A DNA stretch of 64,000 bases from Moraxella canis (GCF_002014965.1 NZ_MUXT01000001.1:38127-102126); one strand, 5' to 3'. Counted from the first letter of the stretch, positions 28,223 through 38,057 are shown. Notes: a model not told the origin generated them from the sequence alone. Translations and numbers: made by a program.

Positions 28223-30841
28223 TTAAGCGGTTTTGATGCGCATGGCATTTAGGACCACTGCAAGGCTTGATAATGACATCCCAATCGCCGCAAGCCAAGG
28301 CGGTACATAGCCAAGCGCCGCTGGCAAGAGCACCGACGTATTATAAATCAGCGCCCATCTTAAGTTTTGGCGAATAATGGCTTGGGTTTTGGTGGAGACC
28401 TGCATGGCTCTAGGGATGGCTAATAGCCGACCGCCAAGCAGCACGCTATCACTTGAGACTTGCGCCAAATCTGCCGCCCCTGCGATGGCGGTCGAGACAT
28501 TGGCAGCTGCCAAAACGGGCGCATCATTGATCCCATCGCCCACCATAAGCACGATCTTACCTTCGTTCTGCAGGCGCTTGATATGGGATACTTTATCCTC
28601 AGGCGTCAAGCCATAATGCGCCTCATCAATACCAAGCTCGCCTGCTACCTTGAGCGCATTTGGGTTGGGATCGCCGGTGAGCATGAGCGGTGTGATGCCC
28701 GCTGATTTGATTTGCTCAATCATCTGATAGGCGTCTGCACGGATCGAATCATTAAAATAAAATCGCGCCACCAGTTGCCAAGCACCATCTTGCCAAGCTG
28801 ATAACAGCACCGACATATTGGCTTGATATTCTTCCAGATTTTCTTGAAATTGACCATAATCAAAGTCAGGATGGCTACTTGCTTGATCAGTCACAAAGCT
28901 GCCATGCCCAATGCGATAACGCACACCATCACAGACCGCCTCGATGCCGCCAGCGATATGATGACTAATCTCTTCGGTTTTTGGTAAATGAAGTCCATGC
29001 GCCGCAGTTAGCAGCGCCTTAGCGACAGGATGGCGGCTGCCGATCTCCAGTGCCGCTGCCAATGCCAGCACCTGTGCTTTGGGACGCTCAGAAATCACCG
29101 CCAATAAATTTGCTTGTCCAACAGTCAGCGTCCCTGTTTTATCAAATGCCACGTGCGTAACATCTGCCAAGGTCTGCACTGTATGTCCACGCGTCGATAA
29201 AAAACCAAAACTTGCCAAACGATTGGTCGCCACCGTCAGCGCAATCGGTGTGGCGAGCGACAGCGCACAGGGACAAGTTGCCACCAATACCGCCACTGTC
29301 GCCCATAAAGCTTCGGTTTTATCAATAAAATACCAAACCGCAAACACCAACAAAGACAGTACCAACACGCGTGCCACAAACCAGCGCGCCATCCGATCAG
29401 CATCCTGGGCGATTTTGGGTTTTTCGCTCATGGCACGATTCATCAGCCGATCAATGAGCGCAATTTGACTATTATCCACATCACTTGTAACCAGCATGAG
29501 TAAAGGCTGGCTGTCGTTTTGTGAGCCGCCCACCAATGTCTCACCGCACGATTTGACGATCAAATCACTTTCACCAGTTAATAAACTTTGTGAAACGGTT
29601 GCCGCCTCTGATAACAGTATGCCATCGGCGACGATCTGAGAGCCAGGCTCAATCCAGATGACATCACCAACTTTGACGCTTTGAGCCAAGATTTTATCAT
29701 CGCTTGGATCTTGAGAAGATGACGAAGTATCGCTTTGGCTTGACTTAGCCAGCCAAGTGGTGATCTTAGATGAGCTTAGCTGTCCATCCACTGATGCCTG
29801 AACCAAATCAGGCGCTTCATCAACTTTGGTCACCAGTATCGGCTCAATCACCACCAAGTCTGATGCCATATTTGACGCTTTTAGGCGCGCGTTTTGCTCA
29901 ATGTATCGCCCTGCCAACAAAAAGAAAATGAACATGGAGACCGAATCAAAATAAGTCTCTCCAGCACCAATAATGGTCGCGTATAAACTGGCGAAAAATG
30001 TCAAGATCAAGGCGATCGATACTGGCACATCCATGTTAATTTGCCGAGCACGCAGCGCATTATATGCCGACACAAAAAACGGCACGCCTGAATAAAAAAA
30101 CACAGGAATACTCACAAACAGCGACACATAACGCAAAAAATCCCGATGCTCAACCAACATCCCACTATAAGCACCAAAATAGATGCCAATCGAAAACATC
30201 ATCGCCTGCATCGCACCGAGCGCAGCCACGCCAAGCCGTATAAGCATTTGTTTGTTTTGCCGCTTGAGCATGGCTTCGTGAGTATCTTGGCGATATGGCT
30301 TGGCATCATAGCCCACCGAATGCACCGCTTTTAGGATATCACCGATTGGCAAAATGCTGTCATCCCAATTCACCCGCATTCGCTGCTGTGTTAAATTCAC
30401 CTGACAATCTTTGACGCCCTGAAGCGATCTGAGACGCGTTTCAATCAGCCAAGTACATGCCGAGCATTTTAGATTACTGACCGAAAGCTCTGCGGTGCTG
30501 CCGCCATTTTCAGCATACACAAACTGCCCTTTGATGTCTTCATGGTTATAAGCCTCAAAATTCATCGCCTCAGGCAGGCTTGCCGTCGGGCTGATCTCGC
30601 GGCGGTCAAGGTAATACTGCGACAATCCCGACTCAACGATGCTTTGTGCTGCCAACTGACAGCCAAGGCAGCACATCGCTCGCGGCTTATCAAATACTGG
30701 CGTAAAAAAAGGCTCTTTTGGCAAAACTTCCCCGCAATGAAAGCAGCTACCTTCAGGCGGCAGGATGAGGCTTTGTTCGATGACATCAAACTCAGCAGAG
30801 GAAGAAGATGGGGAATCAGGCAAAATATCAGATTGGCTCAT
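28223..30841 (-). CDS. ccoI: Copper-transporting P1B-type ATPase, CcoI/FixI type
   Basis: An 872-residue heavy-metal P-type ATPase. The N-terminal Cys-rich domain has CFHCG (C33, C36) and MCCLGC, followed by a heavy-metal-associated domain with CSAC (C126, C129). Eight membrane helices carry the CPC metal site (C523, C525), with the phosphorylation site DKTGT (D567) and the GDGIND hinge. This N-terminal metal-binding domain is that of CcoI/FixI-type pumps, which deliver copper to cbb3 oxidase. No ccoNOQP genes are nearby, so the role is inferred. A Ser- and Asp-rich insert (about residues 356-385) widens the actuator domain. The start at 30841 is the first ATG with a hydrophilic opening; upstream readings look unlike the family. 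Confidence 0.88.
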   Translation of the reverse strand: MSQSDILPDSPSSSSAEFDVIEQSLILPPEGSCFHCGEVLPKEPFFTPVFDKPRAMCCLGCQLAAQSIVESGLSQYYLDRREISPTASLPEAMNFEAYNHEDIKGQFVYAENGGSTAELSVSNLKCSACTWLIETRLRSLQGVKDCQVNLTQQRMRVNWDDSILPIGDILKAVHSVGYDAKPYRQDTHEAMLKRQNKQMLIRLGVAALGAMQAMMFSIGIYFGAYSGMLVEHRDFLRYVSLFVSIPVFFYSGVPFFVSAYNALRARQINMDVPVSIALILTFFASLYATIIGAGETYFDSVSMFIFFLLAGRYIEQNARLKASNMASDLVVIEPILVTKVDEAPDLVQASVDGQLSSSKITTWLAKSSQSDTSSSSQDPSDDKILAQSVKVGDVIWIEPGSQIVADGILLSEAATVSQSLLTGESDLIVKSCGETLVGGSQNDSQPLLMLVTSDVDNSQIALIDRLMNRAMSEKPKIAQDADRMARWFVARVLVLSLLVFAVWYFIDKTEALWATVAVLVATCPCALSLATPIALTVATNRLASFGFLSTRGHTVQTLADVTHVAFDKTGTLTVGQANLLAVISERPKAQVLALAAALEIGSRHPVAKALLTAAHGLHLPKTEEISHHIAGGIEAVCDGVRYRIGHGSFVTDQASSHPDFDYGQFQENLEEYQANMSVLLSAWQDGAWQLVARFYFNDSIRADAYQMIEQIKSAGITPLMLTGDPNPNALKVAGELGIDEAHYGLTPEDKVSHIKRLQNEGKIVLMVGDGINDAPVLAAANVSTAIAGAADLAQVSSDSVLLGGRLLAIPRAMQVSTKTQAIIRQNLRWALIYNTSVLLPAALGYVPPWLAAIGMSLSSLAVVLNAMRIKTA

Positions 30842-31084
30842 ATTCAGGCATAAAAGACAAGACAATTGATCATTATACCACATTCCAAAACGACTCAGAC
30901 GACTGCAGACCATCAGATTTTGGCAACACTATTACGGCTGTAGAAACAAACAAAGTAAGCGCACACAGTTGTGTATAAATATTTGTAAAATTTCAGCAGT
31001 TTATCTAAAATAGCGCTACGTTTCGCCTTGAAAAATCATAAAAATTAGGCGATAGTATAACCTTTTCGTTTTGGGGTTTTTGTT

Positions 31085-33472
31085 GTGTCCAAATCATCGC
31101 CTTGCCCTAATCATCGCCAGTCAGGTTTTGTTGCCACAGGTCTTTTGCTGATTATCATACTTGTCATGATCGCAGCGTTTGTGGTGTATGCCATGTATCT
31201 GAATACAGCGGTGGTCAGCAAATTTGAAAAGCGCAAATGGGATATTCCAGCCACACTTTATTCACGCCCCCTAAATCTACATCAAGGCGCTAATTTATCA
31301 GCATCAGAGCTTGAATCTTGGCTAAAGCTGCTCAGATATAGTAGCGGCAGCACCGATCAAACTGGACGCTATCAAAAAAATGGTCAAACTTACACCATTT
31401 ATACGCGCGGTTTTAATTATGGTGACACCGACAAAGACCCAAAACAGCTGATTGAGGTTCGCTTTGAAAACAGCACCATCAAAAGCCTAAAAAGCACTGT
31501 CCCAAACCCCCATGGCATATTACGCCTAGAGCCCATCAAAATCGGTAGCATCTATCCTGATAATAATGAAGATCGCCTTCTCATCACCGCCGATCAAATG
31601 CCCAAACCGCTCATTGATGCTCTGATCGCAACTGAAGATCGTGCGTTTTATCGGCATTATGGCATCTCGGTGCGTGGGATTACGCGTGCATTGATTGCCA
31701 ATTTATCAGGCGGTCAAGTGCAGCAAGGCGGCTCAACCATCACCCAGCAGCTGATTAAGAATTTTTATCTAAATTCTGAGCGCACATTTAAGCGTAAAGC
31801 CAATGAAGCTTTGATGGCGCTGTTACTTGAGCTGCATTACGATAAAGACGAAATTTTATTGGCTTACATGAATGAGATCAATCTGGGTCAAAATGGCAAT
31901 CAGTCGATCAATGGCTTTGCGATCGCCTCGCAATTTTATTTTGATAAGCCGCTTGGTGAGCTGTCACTGGATCAATATGCGTTATTGGTTGGGTTGGCGC
32001 GCGGACCAAGTCACTACAATCCGCGTAAAAATCCTGAGCGTGCGCTAGATCGCCGAAATACGGTGCTCAATAATATGCTTGTCACTGGCAAAATTGATGA
32101 AGCCACTTATCAAAAAGCCATAGAGCAGCCCCTGGGTGTGGTCAAAAGTCCCGCCATCGCCAAACCGCAATTTCCAGATTTTTTTGATGCAGTGCAGCGC
32201 GAGCTAAAAACTCATTATCGCCAAGAAGACTTGCAAAATCGTGGTCTGCGCATCATCTCGACACTAGACCCCTTAGCTCAGCAGGCTGCCAATACCGCAA
32301 TGGCGAATAAACTTGGCGAGCTTAGAAAAAAAGGCAGCCGCACGCGCGACCTACAAGGTGCCTTGGTGAGCGCTCACCCAGCGACAGGTGAGCTGGTGGC
32401 GTTGGTGGGTTCTGGCAGTGAGTTTACAGGCTTTAACCGCGCCATCGATGCCAAAAGACAAGTCGGCTCCTTGCTAAAGCCTGTCATATACCTGACCGCC
32501 TTTCAGTCAGGCAAATATAATCTCACCACCCCAGTGAACGACAATCAAGTCACCTACACCGTCGGCGGTCGCTCGTGGACGCCAAAAAATTACGGCGGCA
32601 ACTCACATGGCAGCGTGCCACTACTCACCGCATTAGCAAATTCATACAACCAAGCTGCGGTGAATGTCGGCATTGAGCTTGGTATGAATGCCTTTAAGGC
32701 GCAGATGGGTAATTTGTCCATCACCGCTGACATTCCGCCCTATCCGTCAGTCATGCTGGGGGCGATTGACCTATCGCCCATGCAGATGCTTGGCATGTAT
32801 CAGATTTTTGCCAATGGCGGGGCTTATACACCCATTCACACCATCCGCACCGTGATGGATGATAAAGGGCGTATCTTGCAGCGCTCGCAGCCAAATCATC
32901 AATTCCGTGCGCCGCCCCAAGCCGTCTATCTGCTCAATCGCGGATTACAAGAAGTCATCAAATCAGGCACCGCTAAAGCTGCTAACAGCATCAACGGTCA
33001 GCTGGGCTTGGCAGGCAAAACAGGCACAACCAATGATAATCGTGATGCTTGGTTTGCAGGTTATAGCGGCAACTATGTCAGCGTGGTTTGGGTGGGTCGT
33101 GATGATAATAAGCCCATTGGTCTGACAGGTGGCACAGGTGCCCTGCCGATCTGGACGGATTATATGAAGCGCCTGAATTTAACGGCTGTCAATCTGCCAT
33201 TGCCCGCTGGCGTAACTTGGCAGTGGATGGATGGCAATTCAGGCTTACCCACCCTACAAGCTTGCGCGGGCGCAAAATGGTTGCCGGTGATTGATCTGTA
33301 TCGCCCCCATCAGATGAGCGCGTGCGCCGCCGAAGTTCAATATCAAAACCAAAGATATCAGCAGATGCTTGAATATGGCTCACAAGGCATCGCCGACACA
33401 GGAGATATCTATATCGAAGATGCGCCCATTTATGATGAGCCTGCCGAAGATAGTGATAATCCTTGGTGGTGA
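31085..33472 (+). CDS. mrcB: Bifunctional penicillin-binding protein 1B
   Basis: Peptidoglycan glycosyltransferase and transpeptidase of 795 residues. One membrane helix at about residues 16-38 is followed by a UB2H-like region, then the GT51 domain with EDRAFYRHYGISVRGI (glutamate at 184) and GGSTITQQLIKN. The transpeptidase motifs are the serine motif in VGSLLKPV (SxxK), SYN in ANSYNQAAV and KTGTTN. The start is a GTG at 31085, the usual context since no ATG gives the full helix. It is divergent from the copper ATPase gene. The C-terminal tail is acidic and Tyr-rich, without a known role. Confidence 0.95.
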   Translation: MSKSSPCPNHRQSGFVATGLLLIIILVMIAAFVVYAMYLNTAVVSKFEKRKWDIPATLYSRPLNLHQGANLSASELESWLKLLRYSSGSTDQTGRYQKNGQTYTIYTRGFNYGDTDKDPKQLIEVRFENSTIKSLKSTVPNPHGILRLEPIKIGSIYPDNNEDRLLITADQMPKPLIDALIATEDRAFYRHYGISVRGITRALIANLSGGQVQQGGSTITQQLIKNFYLNSERTFKRKANEALMALLLELHYDKDEILLAYMNEINLGQNGNQSINGFAIASQFYFDKPLGELSLDQYALLVGLARGPSHYNPRKNPERALDRRNTVLNNMLVTGKIDEATYQKAIEQPLGVVKSPAIAKPQFPDFFDAVQRELKTHYRQEDLQNRGLRIISTLDPLAQQAANTAMANKLGELRKKGSRTRDLQGALVSAHPATGELVALVGSGSEFTGFNRAIDAKRQVGSLLKPVIYLTAFQSGKYNLTTPVNDNQVTYTVGGRSWTPKNYGGNSHGSVPLLTALANSYNQAAVNVGIELGMNAFKAQMGNLSITADIPPYPSVMLGAIDLSPMQMLGMYQIFANGGAYTPIHTIRTVMDDKGRILQRSQPNHQFRAPPQAVYLLNRGLQEVIKSGTAKAANSINGQLGLAGKTGTTNDNRDAWFAGYSGNYVSVVWVGRDDNKPIGLTGGTGALPIWTDYMKRLNLTAVNLPLPAGVTWQWMDGNSGLPTLQACAGAKWLPVIDLYRPHQMSACAAEVQYQNQRYQQMLEYGSQGIADTGDIYIEDAPIYDEPAEDSDNPWW

Positions 33473-33488
33473 ACATAAGTTAAGATAA

Positions 33489-33521
33489 ATGCCATTAAAA
33501 TCTGTTTGATTTTAATGGCAT
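33489..33521. terminator. Hairpin between mrcB and the autotransporter gene
   Basis: ATGCCATTAAAATC (33489-33502) and GATTTTAATGGCA (33508-33520) form a 13-bp stem with a 5-base loop, lying between two convergent genes. T-runs on either side are weak, but the stem is long. Confidence 0.7.
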
Positions 33522-33540
33522 AAATTAAATTTATGATAAT

Positions 33541-36363
33541 TTAGAATTGGTAGTTGAGCGACAGCTTTGCTTCAATTGGCGTTTTTACCTCCTCTTGATA
33601 TTGAGCAGATGCCTCTCCTGAAATAGAGAACCTAGAGTTGATTTGACTTGTCACGCCCAAAGCACCTGCGAAACCAAATCCCGATAAATCGGTTGACCAC
33701 TGAGATACTTCATTATTCATATCAATAATGTTCAAATCTTGCTTGGCATCTTGATAGAACACTTTAGCTTTTAAATAAGGCTGCAACAACCCATAATTCT
33801 TGGAAATTTTTGTACCGATATTTACCGTGGTCATAGATGCCTTTTCTGGATTAATTTGCAAATTAGGCATCTGATCATATCTAAACGATTTTGGATTTGT
33901 TTGAATATGACTAATTTCAAAAGAAGGTTGGAAATCCACATTGTGGAGTTTCATCTGCTGCTGAGCACCCAATGCAATCGCCCAGGCATTATCCTTTATA
34001 CTTGCTGTTAAATTATCATGATTGGCTTGTTTAGCATGTATTTTTTGCCTGACATTTTGCCACGCGCCTTGGATAAAGATCTCTCGTTGATTTGGTAATA
34101 AGCGATTAAGATAAACCCCAAAGCCTGTTGCATCAAGATCATTTTTACCACCAAAAGCATGATCAACATCGCCTTCACTCTTGTTAATATAGGCCCCAAG
34201 ATATGTTTGCCCAATTTTAGAACCTGCTCCCAATGTCGTTTGATTAAGCTTTAAATCAAACTGGGTATCGCGACTTTCAATATTATTTTCTTGGTAACGA
34301 TGATTTAGCCAAACACTTTGTCTGTTATTCATCGAGCCTAAATTATTCATCTGGCTACTTAATGTATACAAACTCCCCATGCCGGTATTTAAGGCGGTCT
34401 TAGTCATTGACGATGCAATGGGGCTATTGTCATTGGCAAATTGGCTAAGCTGCAAAGTATTATTTGGCCGCATTACTAATTGATAAGCATATGCTCCTTG
34501 TTCAGCTGCATCAACAACATTGTTATTTGTGTCAATCAAATAAAAACTGCCTTGATTGTTATCGACTTTCAATAAGCTTTGATGATTTTTATCTTTTGAT
34601 ATATGGCTGGGGATGCTAACACCATGCCTACCTTTTAGCTCATTTATCTTGACGGGTGCATCGCTTGGATTGATGGAAAATCTCGTCTCACCAGATAACT
34701 TATCAATATGTAAATTAGAATGGTCTTCAACAATCACATGACCTACACCAGACAATGTTTGAATGCTGATTTGAGAATCGGTGGTGGTGTTATTTTCTTG
34801 GGAATTTGCATTGACTTGATAAACACCCTTTGGGGCAACATAAATCCAGCTGTCTTTGGCAGACAGTTCAATCTCTTGAACAGTAGTTGGTTGATCACTC
34901 TGACCAAAAATCATCATCTCAGCATCATTGTTAAGCACCACTTTTGATTGGAATTGACCTGTAACGCTCATTGTTCCTTGATTAATATAACTATCATCAG
35001 TCAATGCATTATTGCCCGTAAATTTAAGGTGGCCTTGCTTAACGGTTGCACCAGCAAAAGTATTATTACCAGATAAGGTTAATTCGCCTGGATGATTTAA
35101 AATCAGTCTACCAGTACCTGAGATGTCATTTTTCCAGGCGTCTTTCAGGGAAAATCCTGCGAAATCCAAATGTTTATCCTGAGTCGTTGTCTCTATATCC
35201 TTATAAATATGAGAAATACCATCATAAGCTTTCGGCAAATTTATTAGGCCCCATGTGTGATTTTTATTATCTAAATCGCCCATGTGAGCATGGGAATTTT
35301 TGGGATAAGCGGTAGAAGCTAATACTTGACGTCGCGCATCGCCATCCAGATAATTAAAACGCAACCTTAATAAAGCTTCAGCTGTATCAGGTATTTCCTC
35401 TGGTTCTAAACGACTTGCTTTTTCATCACTTTTTAGCGCACCATAATAGCCAATTTGATAATCAGAAGCTTTGTATTGCTCATGCAAATCTTGAGGAAGC
35501 ATCTCTAGACAGTTTTTTAATGGTGCATTCTGACAGCCTTCTTCAAATGGCTGTCTGGCTTGTTTAATGCTCCTAACTAATCCTTGAGCAATCTCATCGT
35601 CATTTAACAACTGCGCCATATAATAATAGCGTGATAGTCGAGAAGTCATAGTATCTGTTGGAAAATGCGCACCCACAATGACTCGGCTTTCTCCATACTG
35701 CAATGCGCGAGAGAATACCTCTTGACCTCGCTCAGGAAATGCCATCGCCATAACAACTGCTTGACCAAAGCCATTGGAGGTATGCCCACTTGGATAAGAT
35801 GAATTTTTTCTTTCTCTGCCTTGGCTATCAATATAGGTTTTGAGATTTTCATAACCCTCAATATAATTGCCTTCCATATCCATAACTTGATAAGGGCGGC
35901 CACGCAGATATTTGTCTTTCAAAATAAAATCATAAGCTCTCATTCTACCCGCATTAGAATCATAGCTATAAATAGCATCAGCTGATAAATATTCTAAATT
36001 TTTAAAGATATTTAAAAACTGTTCATCAGTTATATGCGGAGCAAACTCCTTTAAGGCAGATTTTCTAAATTCATGACTAACATGAGTAAAGCTTTGATTT
36101 TTATCCTCTTCTGCAAGGGCTAGCCTTTCTGCTGTTGTATTGTTTTGCATATCCCAAGAAATTTGACGATCAACTTCTGCTTCCAGAGTGCCCTTTTGAG
36201 GAAAAGGTGTAACAACCTGGGCATCAAGATGTTGAAACCAACTCTGACTTTGGCTAGCTATCTTTGTAGACAATTTATCAAATTCTTCATCATTAGCATA
36301 AGCTTGATGGCTCATCAATAATGAAAAAGCGATGCTGGCTGATAACAGCTTATATTTAGGCAT
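33541..36363 (-). CDS. Autotransporter with class A acid phosphatase (PAP2) passenger
   Basis: A 940-residue predicted type V secretion protein. A signal peptide ending AYA (residues 1-23) precedes a class A non-specific acid phosphatase domain with all three phosphatase signature motifs: K149-x6-R156-P157, PSGH (191-194) and SR-x5-H-x3-D (S226, R227, H233, D237). A passenger stalk of beta-helix type follows from about 420 (ELTLSGNNTF, LKFTGNNALTDDS), and the C-terminal 270 residues form a 12-strand barrel ending in the expected aromatic residue, NYQF. The fusion would display a phosphatase on the cell surface. The gene looks richer in A+T than its neighbours, which suggests transfer. A Pho box-like array lies upstream. 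The substrate is unknown; release or retention at the surface cannot be told. Confidence 0.85.
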   Translation of the reverse strand: MPKYKLLSASIAFSLLMSHQAYANDEEFDKLSTKIASQSQSWFQHLDAQVVTPFPQKGTLEAEVDRQISWDMQNNTTAERLALAEEDKNQSFTHVSHEFRKSALKEFAPHITDEQFLNIFKNLEYLSADAIYSYDSNAGRMRAYDFILKDKYLRGRPYQVMDMEGNYIEGYENLKTYIDSQGRERKNSSYPSGHTSNGFGQAVVMAMAFPERGQEVFSRALQYGESRVIVGAHFPTDTMTSRLSRYYYMAQLLNDDEIAQGLVRSIKQARQPFEEGCQNAPLKNCLEMLPQDLHEQYKASDYQIGYYGALKSDEKASRLEPEEIPDTAEALLRLRFNYLDGDARRQVLASTAYPKNSHAHMGDLDNKNHTWGLINLPKAYDGISHIYKDIETTTQDKHLDFAGFSLKDAWKNDISGTGRLILNHPGELTLSGNNTFAGATVKQGHLKFTGNNALTDDSYINQGTMSVTGQFQSKVVLNNDAEMMIFGQSDQPTTVQEIELSAKDSWIYVAPKGVYQVNANSQENNTTTDSQISIQTLSGVGHVIVEDHSNLHIDKLSGETRFSINPSDAPVKINELKGRHGVSIPSHISKDKNHQSLLKVDNNQGSFYLIDTNNNVVDAAEQGAYAYQLVMRPNNTLQLSQFANDNSPIASSMTKTALNTGMGSLYTLSSQMNNLGSMNNRQSVWLNHRYQENNIESRDTQFDLKLNQTTLGAGSKIGQTYLGAYINKSEGDVDHAFGGKNDLDATGFGVYLNRLLPNQREIFIQGAWQNVRQKIHAKQANHDNLTASIKDNAWAIALGAQQQMKLHNVDFQPSFEISHIQTNPKSFRYDQMPNLQINPEKASMTTVNIGTKISKNYGLLQPYLKAKVFYQDAKQDLNIIDMNNEVSQWSTDLSGFGFAGALGVTSQINSRFSISGEASAQYQEEVKTPIEAKLSLNYQF

Positions 36364-36395
36364 AACAAACCCTTAAGTTAACAAAATTAGGTTGC

Positions 36396-36440
36396 ATTTT
36401 AAGTTGTAACTGTGACAAAACAGTGATAATTTTGTGACAA
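36396..36440 (-). promoter_or_regulatory. Candidate Pho box and -10 of the phosphatase autotransporter
   Basis: On the minus strand three 7-mers lie exactly 11 bases apart: TTGTCAC (36434-36440), TTATCAC (36423-36429) and TTGTCAC (36412-36418). Then, after 10 bases, comes TAAAAT (36396-36401). This is the layout of a PhoB-activated promoter, in which direct repeats replace the -35 and stand about 10 bases before the -10. The last repeat is 49 bases before the start codon. PhoB binding is inferred. Confidence 0.65.
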
Positions 36441-36545
36441 TTTGACACAATGTGGAAAATTATTAATATCTTAATGTTGCATTATAACTATTTACTTAAG
36501 GCGATATTAGGCCCGCCATTTAGCCACAAATTCTTCAAAAAACTT

Positions 36546-36554
36546 TGCTATAAT
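36546..36554 (+). promoter_or_regulatory. Extended -10 promoter of prmA-fis
   Basis: TGCTATAAT lies 47 bases before the prmA start, with no clear -35. Confidence 0.55.
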
Positions 36555-36600
36555 AAACCCATTAAGCAAACACATATTTGAATTTTTAGGATGGTTTTTA

Positions 36601-37527
36601 ATGTCTTGGCAACAACTTCACCTTCAATGCCCACAATCCGCCGTAGAGCTTGCCGAAGCCTTATTTTATGAGGCTGGCGCTGTGTCTATTTTACTTGAAG
36701 ATGCTGGCGATGAGCCTTTATTTGAGCCCATGCCTGGTGAAGAGCCTTTGTGGAGTGATGTGGTCATGACTGCCATCTTTGACACCAACAGCGATGACAG
36801 CTGGGTAGGCACCAATTTTGAAAACTTAGCTTCTGAGATCGCAAGTGAGGTGAATGCCACGCGATTTTGGCTGACGCGCTTAGATGATAAAGACTGGACG
36901 CGTGAGTGGATGACTTATTATCAGCCCATCAAATGCGCAGGCAATTTATGGATTGTGCCTGAATGGCTTGATGCGCCAGATCCTGATGCCACCAATCTCA
37001 TCTTAGATCCAGGTTTGGCTTTTGGGACAGGGTATCATGCCACGACGCGGCTTTGCTTGGATTGGCTGTCTGAGCAAGACTTAAAGGATAAATTGGTCAT
37101 TGATTATGGCTGCGGTTCGGGTATTTTGGGTGTGGCAGCACTACTGCTGGGCGCGCGTCAAGTACTGGCGGTTGATATTGATCCGCAGGCGGTGCTTGCA
37201 ACCCGCCAAAATGCCGCTTTAAATGGCGTGTCTGAGCGCTTGATGGCATTTTTGCCCGAAGAATTTATAGAATATCGCAGTCAAAACCCACAATTAGCCG
37301 ACACCATCACCGCCAATATCTTAGCCAAGCCGCTGATCATGTTTGCGCCAACTTTTAATCAATTGCTCAAGCCAGGCGGCTCAATTGTACTGGCAGGCTT
37401 GATCCAAAACCAAACTCAAGATGTCATTAATGCTTACGCGCCGTATTTTGACATTGAGGCACCGTTTAATTATCAAGACGCCGAAGATCACCACTGGCAC
37501 CGCCTAAGCGGCATCAAAAAAGCATGA
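36601..37527 (+). CDS. prmA: Ribosomal protein L11 methyltransferase
   Basis: SAM-dependent methyltransferase that trimethylates ribosomal protein L11, 308 residues. The N-terminal substrate-binding domain begins MSWQQLHLQCPQSAVELAEAL. The SAM-binding motif I is VIDYGCGSGILGVAALLLG, and the DPGLAFGTGYHATTRLCLDWL and ANILAKPLIMFAP segments are the conserved family blocks. The gene precedes fis by 90 bases on the same strand, as in other Moraxellaceae, and an extended -10 promoter lies upstream. Confidence 0.96.
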   Translation: MSWQQLHLQCPQSAVELAEALFYEAGAVSILLEDAGDEPLFEPMPGEEPLWSDVVMTAIFDTNSDDSWVGTNFENLASEIASEVNATRFWLTRLDDKDWTREWMTYYQPIKCAGNLWIVPEWLDAPDPDATNLILDPGLAFGTGYHATTRLCLDWLSEQDLKDKLVIDYGCGSGILGVAALLLGARQVLAVDIDPQAVLATRQNAALNGVSERLMAFLPEEFIEYRSQNPQLADTITANILAKPLIMFAPTFNQLLKPGGSIVLAGLIQNQTQDVINAYAPYFDIEAPFNYQDAEDHHWHRLSGIKKA

Positions 37528-37616
37528 TTCGCCAAAAAAAGCACTGAGTAGCGCCATACATTCTCATATTAAATGATTTGCCAGTGGGTTAAAGCTGTAA
37601 AAATTAGAGTCTAATT

Positions 37617-37874
37617 ATGACAGATGAGCACAATGACATTGACACCATCCCTTTACATGTTCATGTAGAGCGTGCCGCTGAGCGTTATTTTGAGGCGCTT
37701 GGCGATGCTGAGGCGCATAATTTATACAACATTTTTTTGGCAGAATTTGAAAAGCCTTTATTGATAGCGACCTTGAAACACACTCGCGGCAATCAATCTA
37801 AAACCGCCCAAATTCTTGGACTAAATCGCGGGACTTTGCGCACCAAGCTCAAAGCCTATGGGCTGCTTGAGTAG
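37617..37874 (+). CDS. fis: Nucleoid protein Fis
   Basis: An 85-residue Fis-type DNA-binding protein. The C-terminal helix-turn-helix reads LKHTRGNQSKTAQILGLNRGTLRTKLKAYG, the standard Fis recognition region, preceded by a dimerisation helix. It lacks about 13 residues of the N-terminal beta hairpin found in the E. coli protein, which is normal for non-enteric Fis. The prmA-fis arrangement differs from the enteric dusB-fis order but is common in this family. A strong terminator follows. Confidence 0.93.
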   Translation: MTDEHNDIDTIPLHVHVERAAERYFEALGDAEAHNLYNIFLAEFEKPLLIATLKHTRGNQSKTAQILGLNRGTLRTKLKAYGLLE

Positions 37875-37880
37875 AGATTA

Positions 37881-37915
37881 TTGACACCCAACACTGTTTT
37901 GGGTGTCAATTTTTT
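37881..37915 (+). terminator. Terminator of prmA-fis
   Basis: TTGACACCCAA (37881-37891) and TTGGGTGTCAA (37899-37909) form an 11-bp stem with a 7-base loop, followed by six T. Confidence 0.92.
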
Positions 37916-37947
37916 GGGGCGTTAAATCCACAATTACTCTTTATAAA

Positions 37948-37956
37948 TGCTATAAT
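37948..37956 (+). promoter_or_regulatory. Extended -10 promoter of purH
   Basis: TGCTATAAT, 102 bases before the purH ATG, with no good -35. No PurR-type operator is recognisable nearby. Confidence 0.5.
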
Positions 37957-38057
37957 AAATGGTATCATTTTGTTTTTTATTGTTACGCAAAGCGGCTTGG
38001 TATGCCATCTCTGTGGCAATCAAACCAAATTATAATTTTCAATGATGGTGAGTGGTT

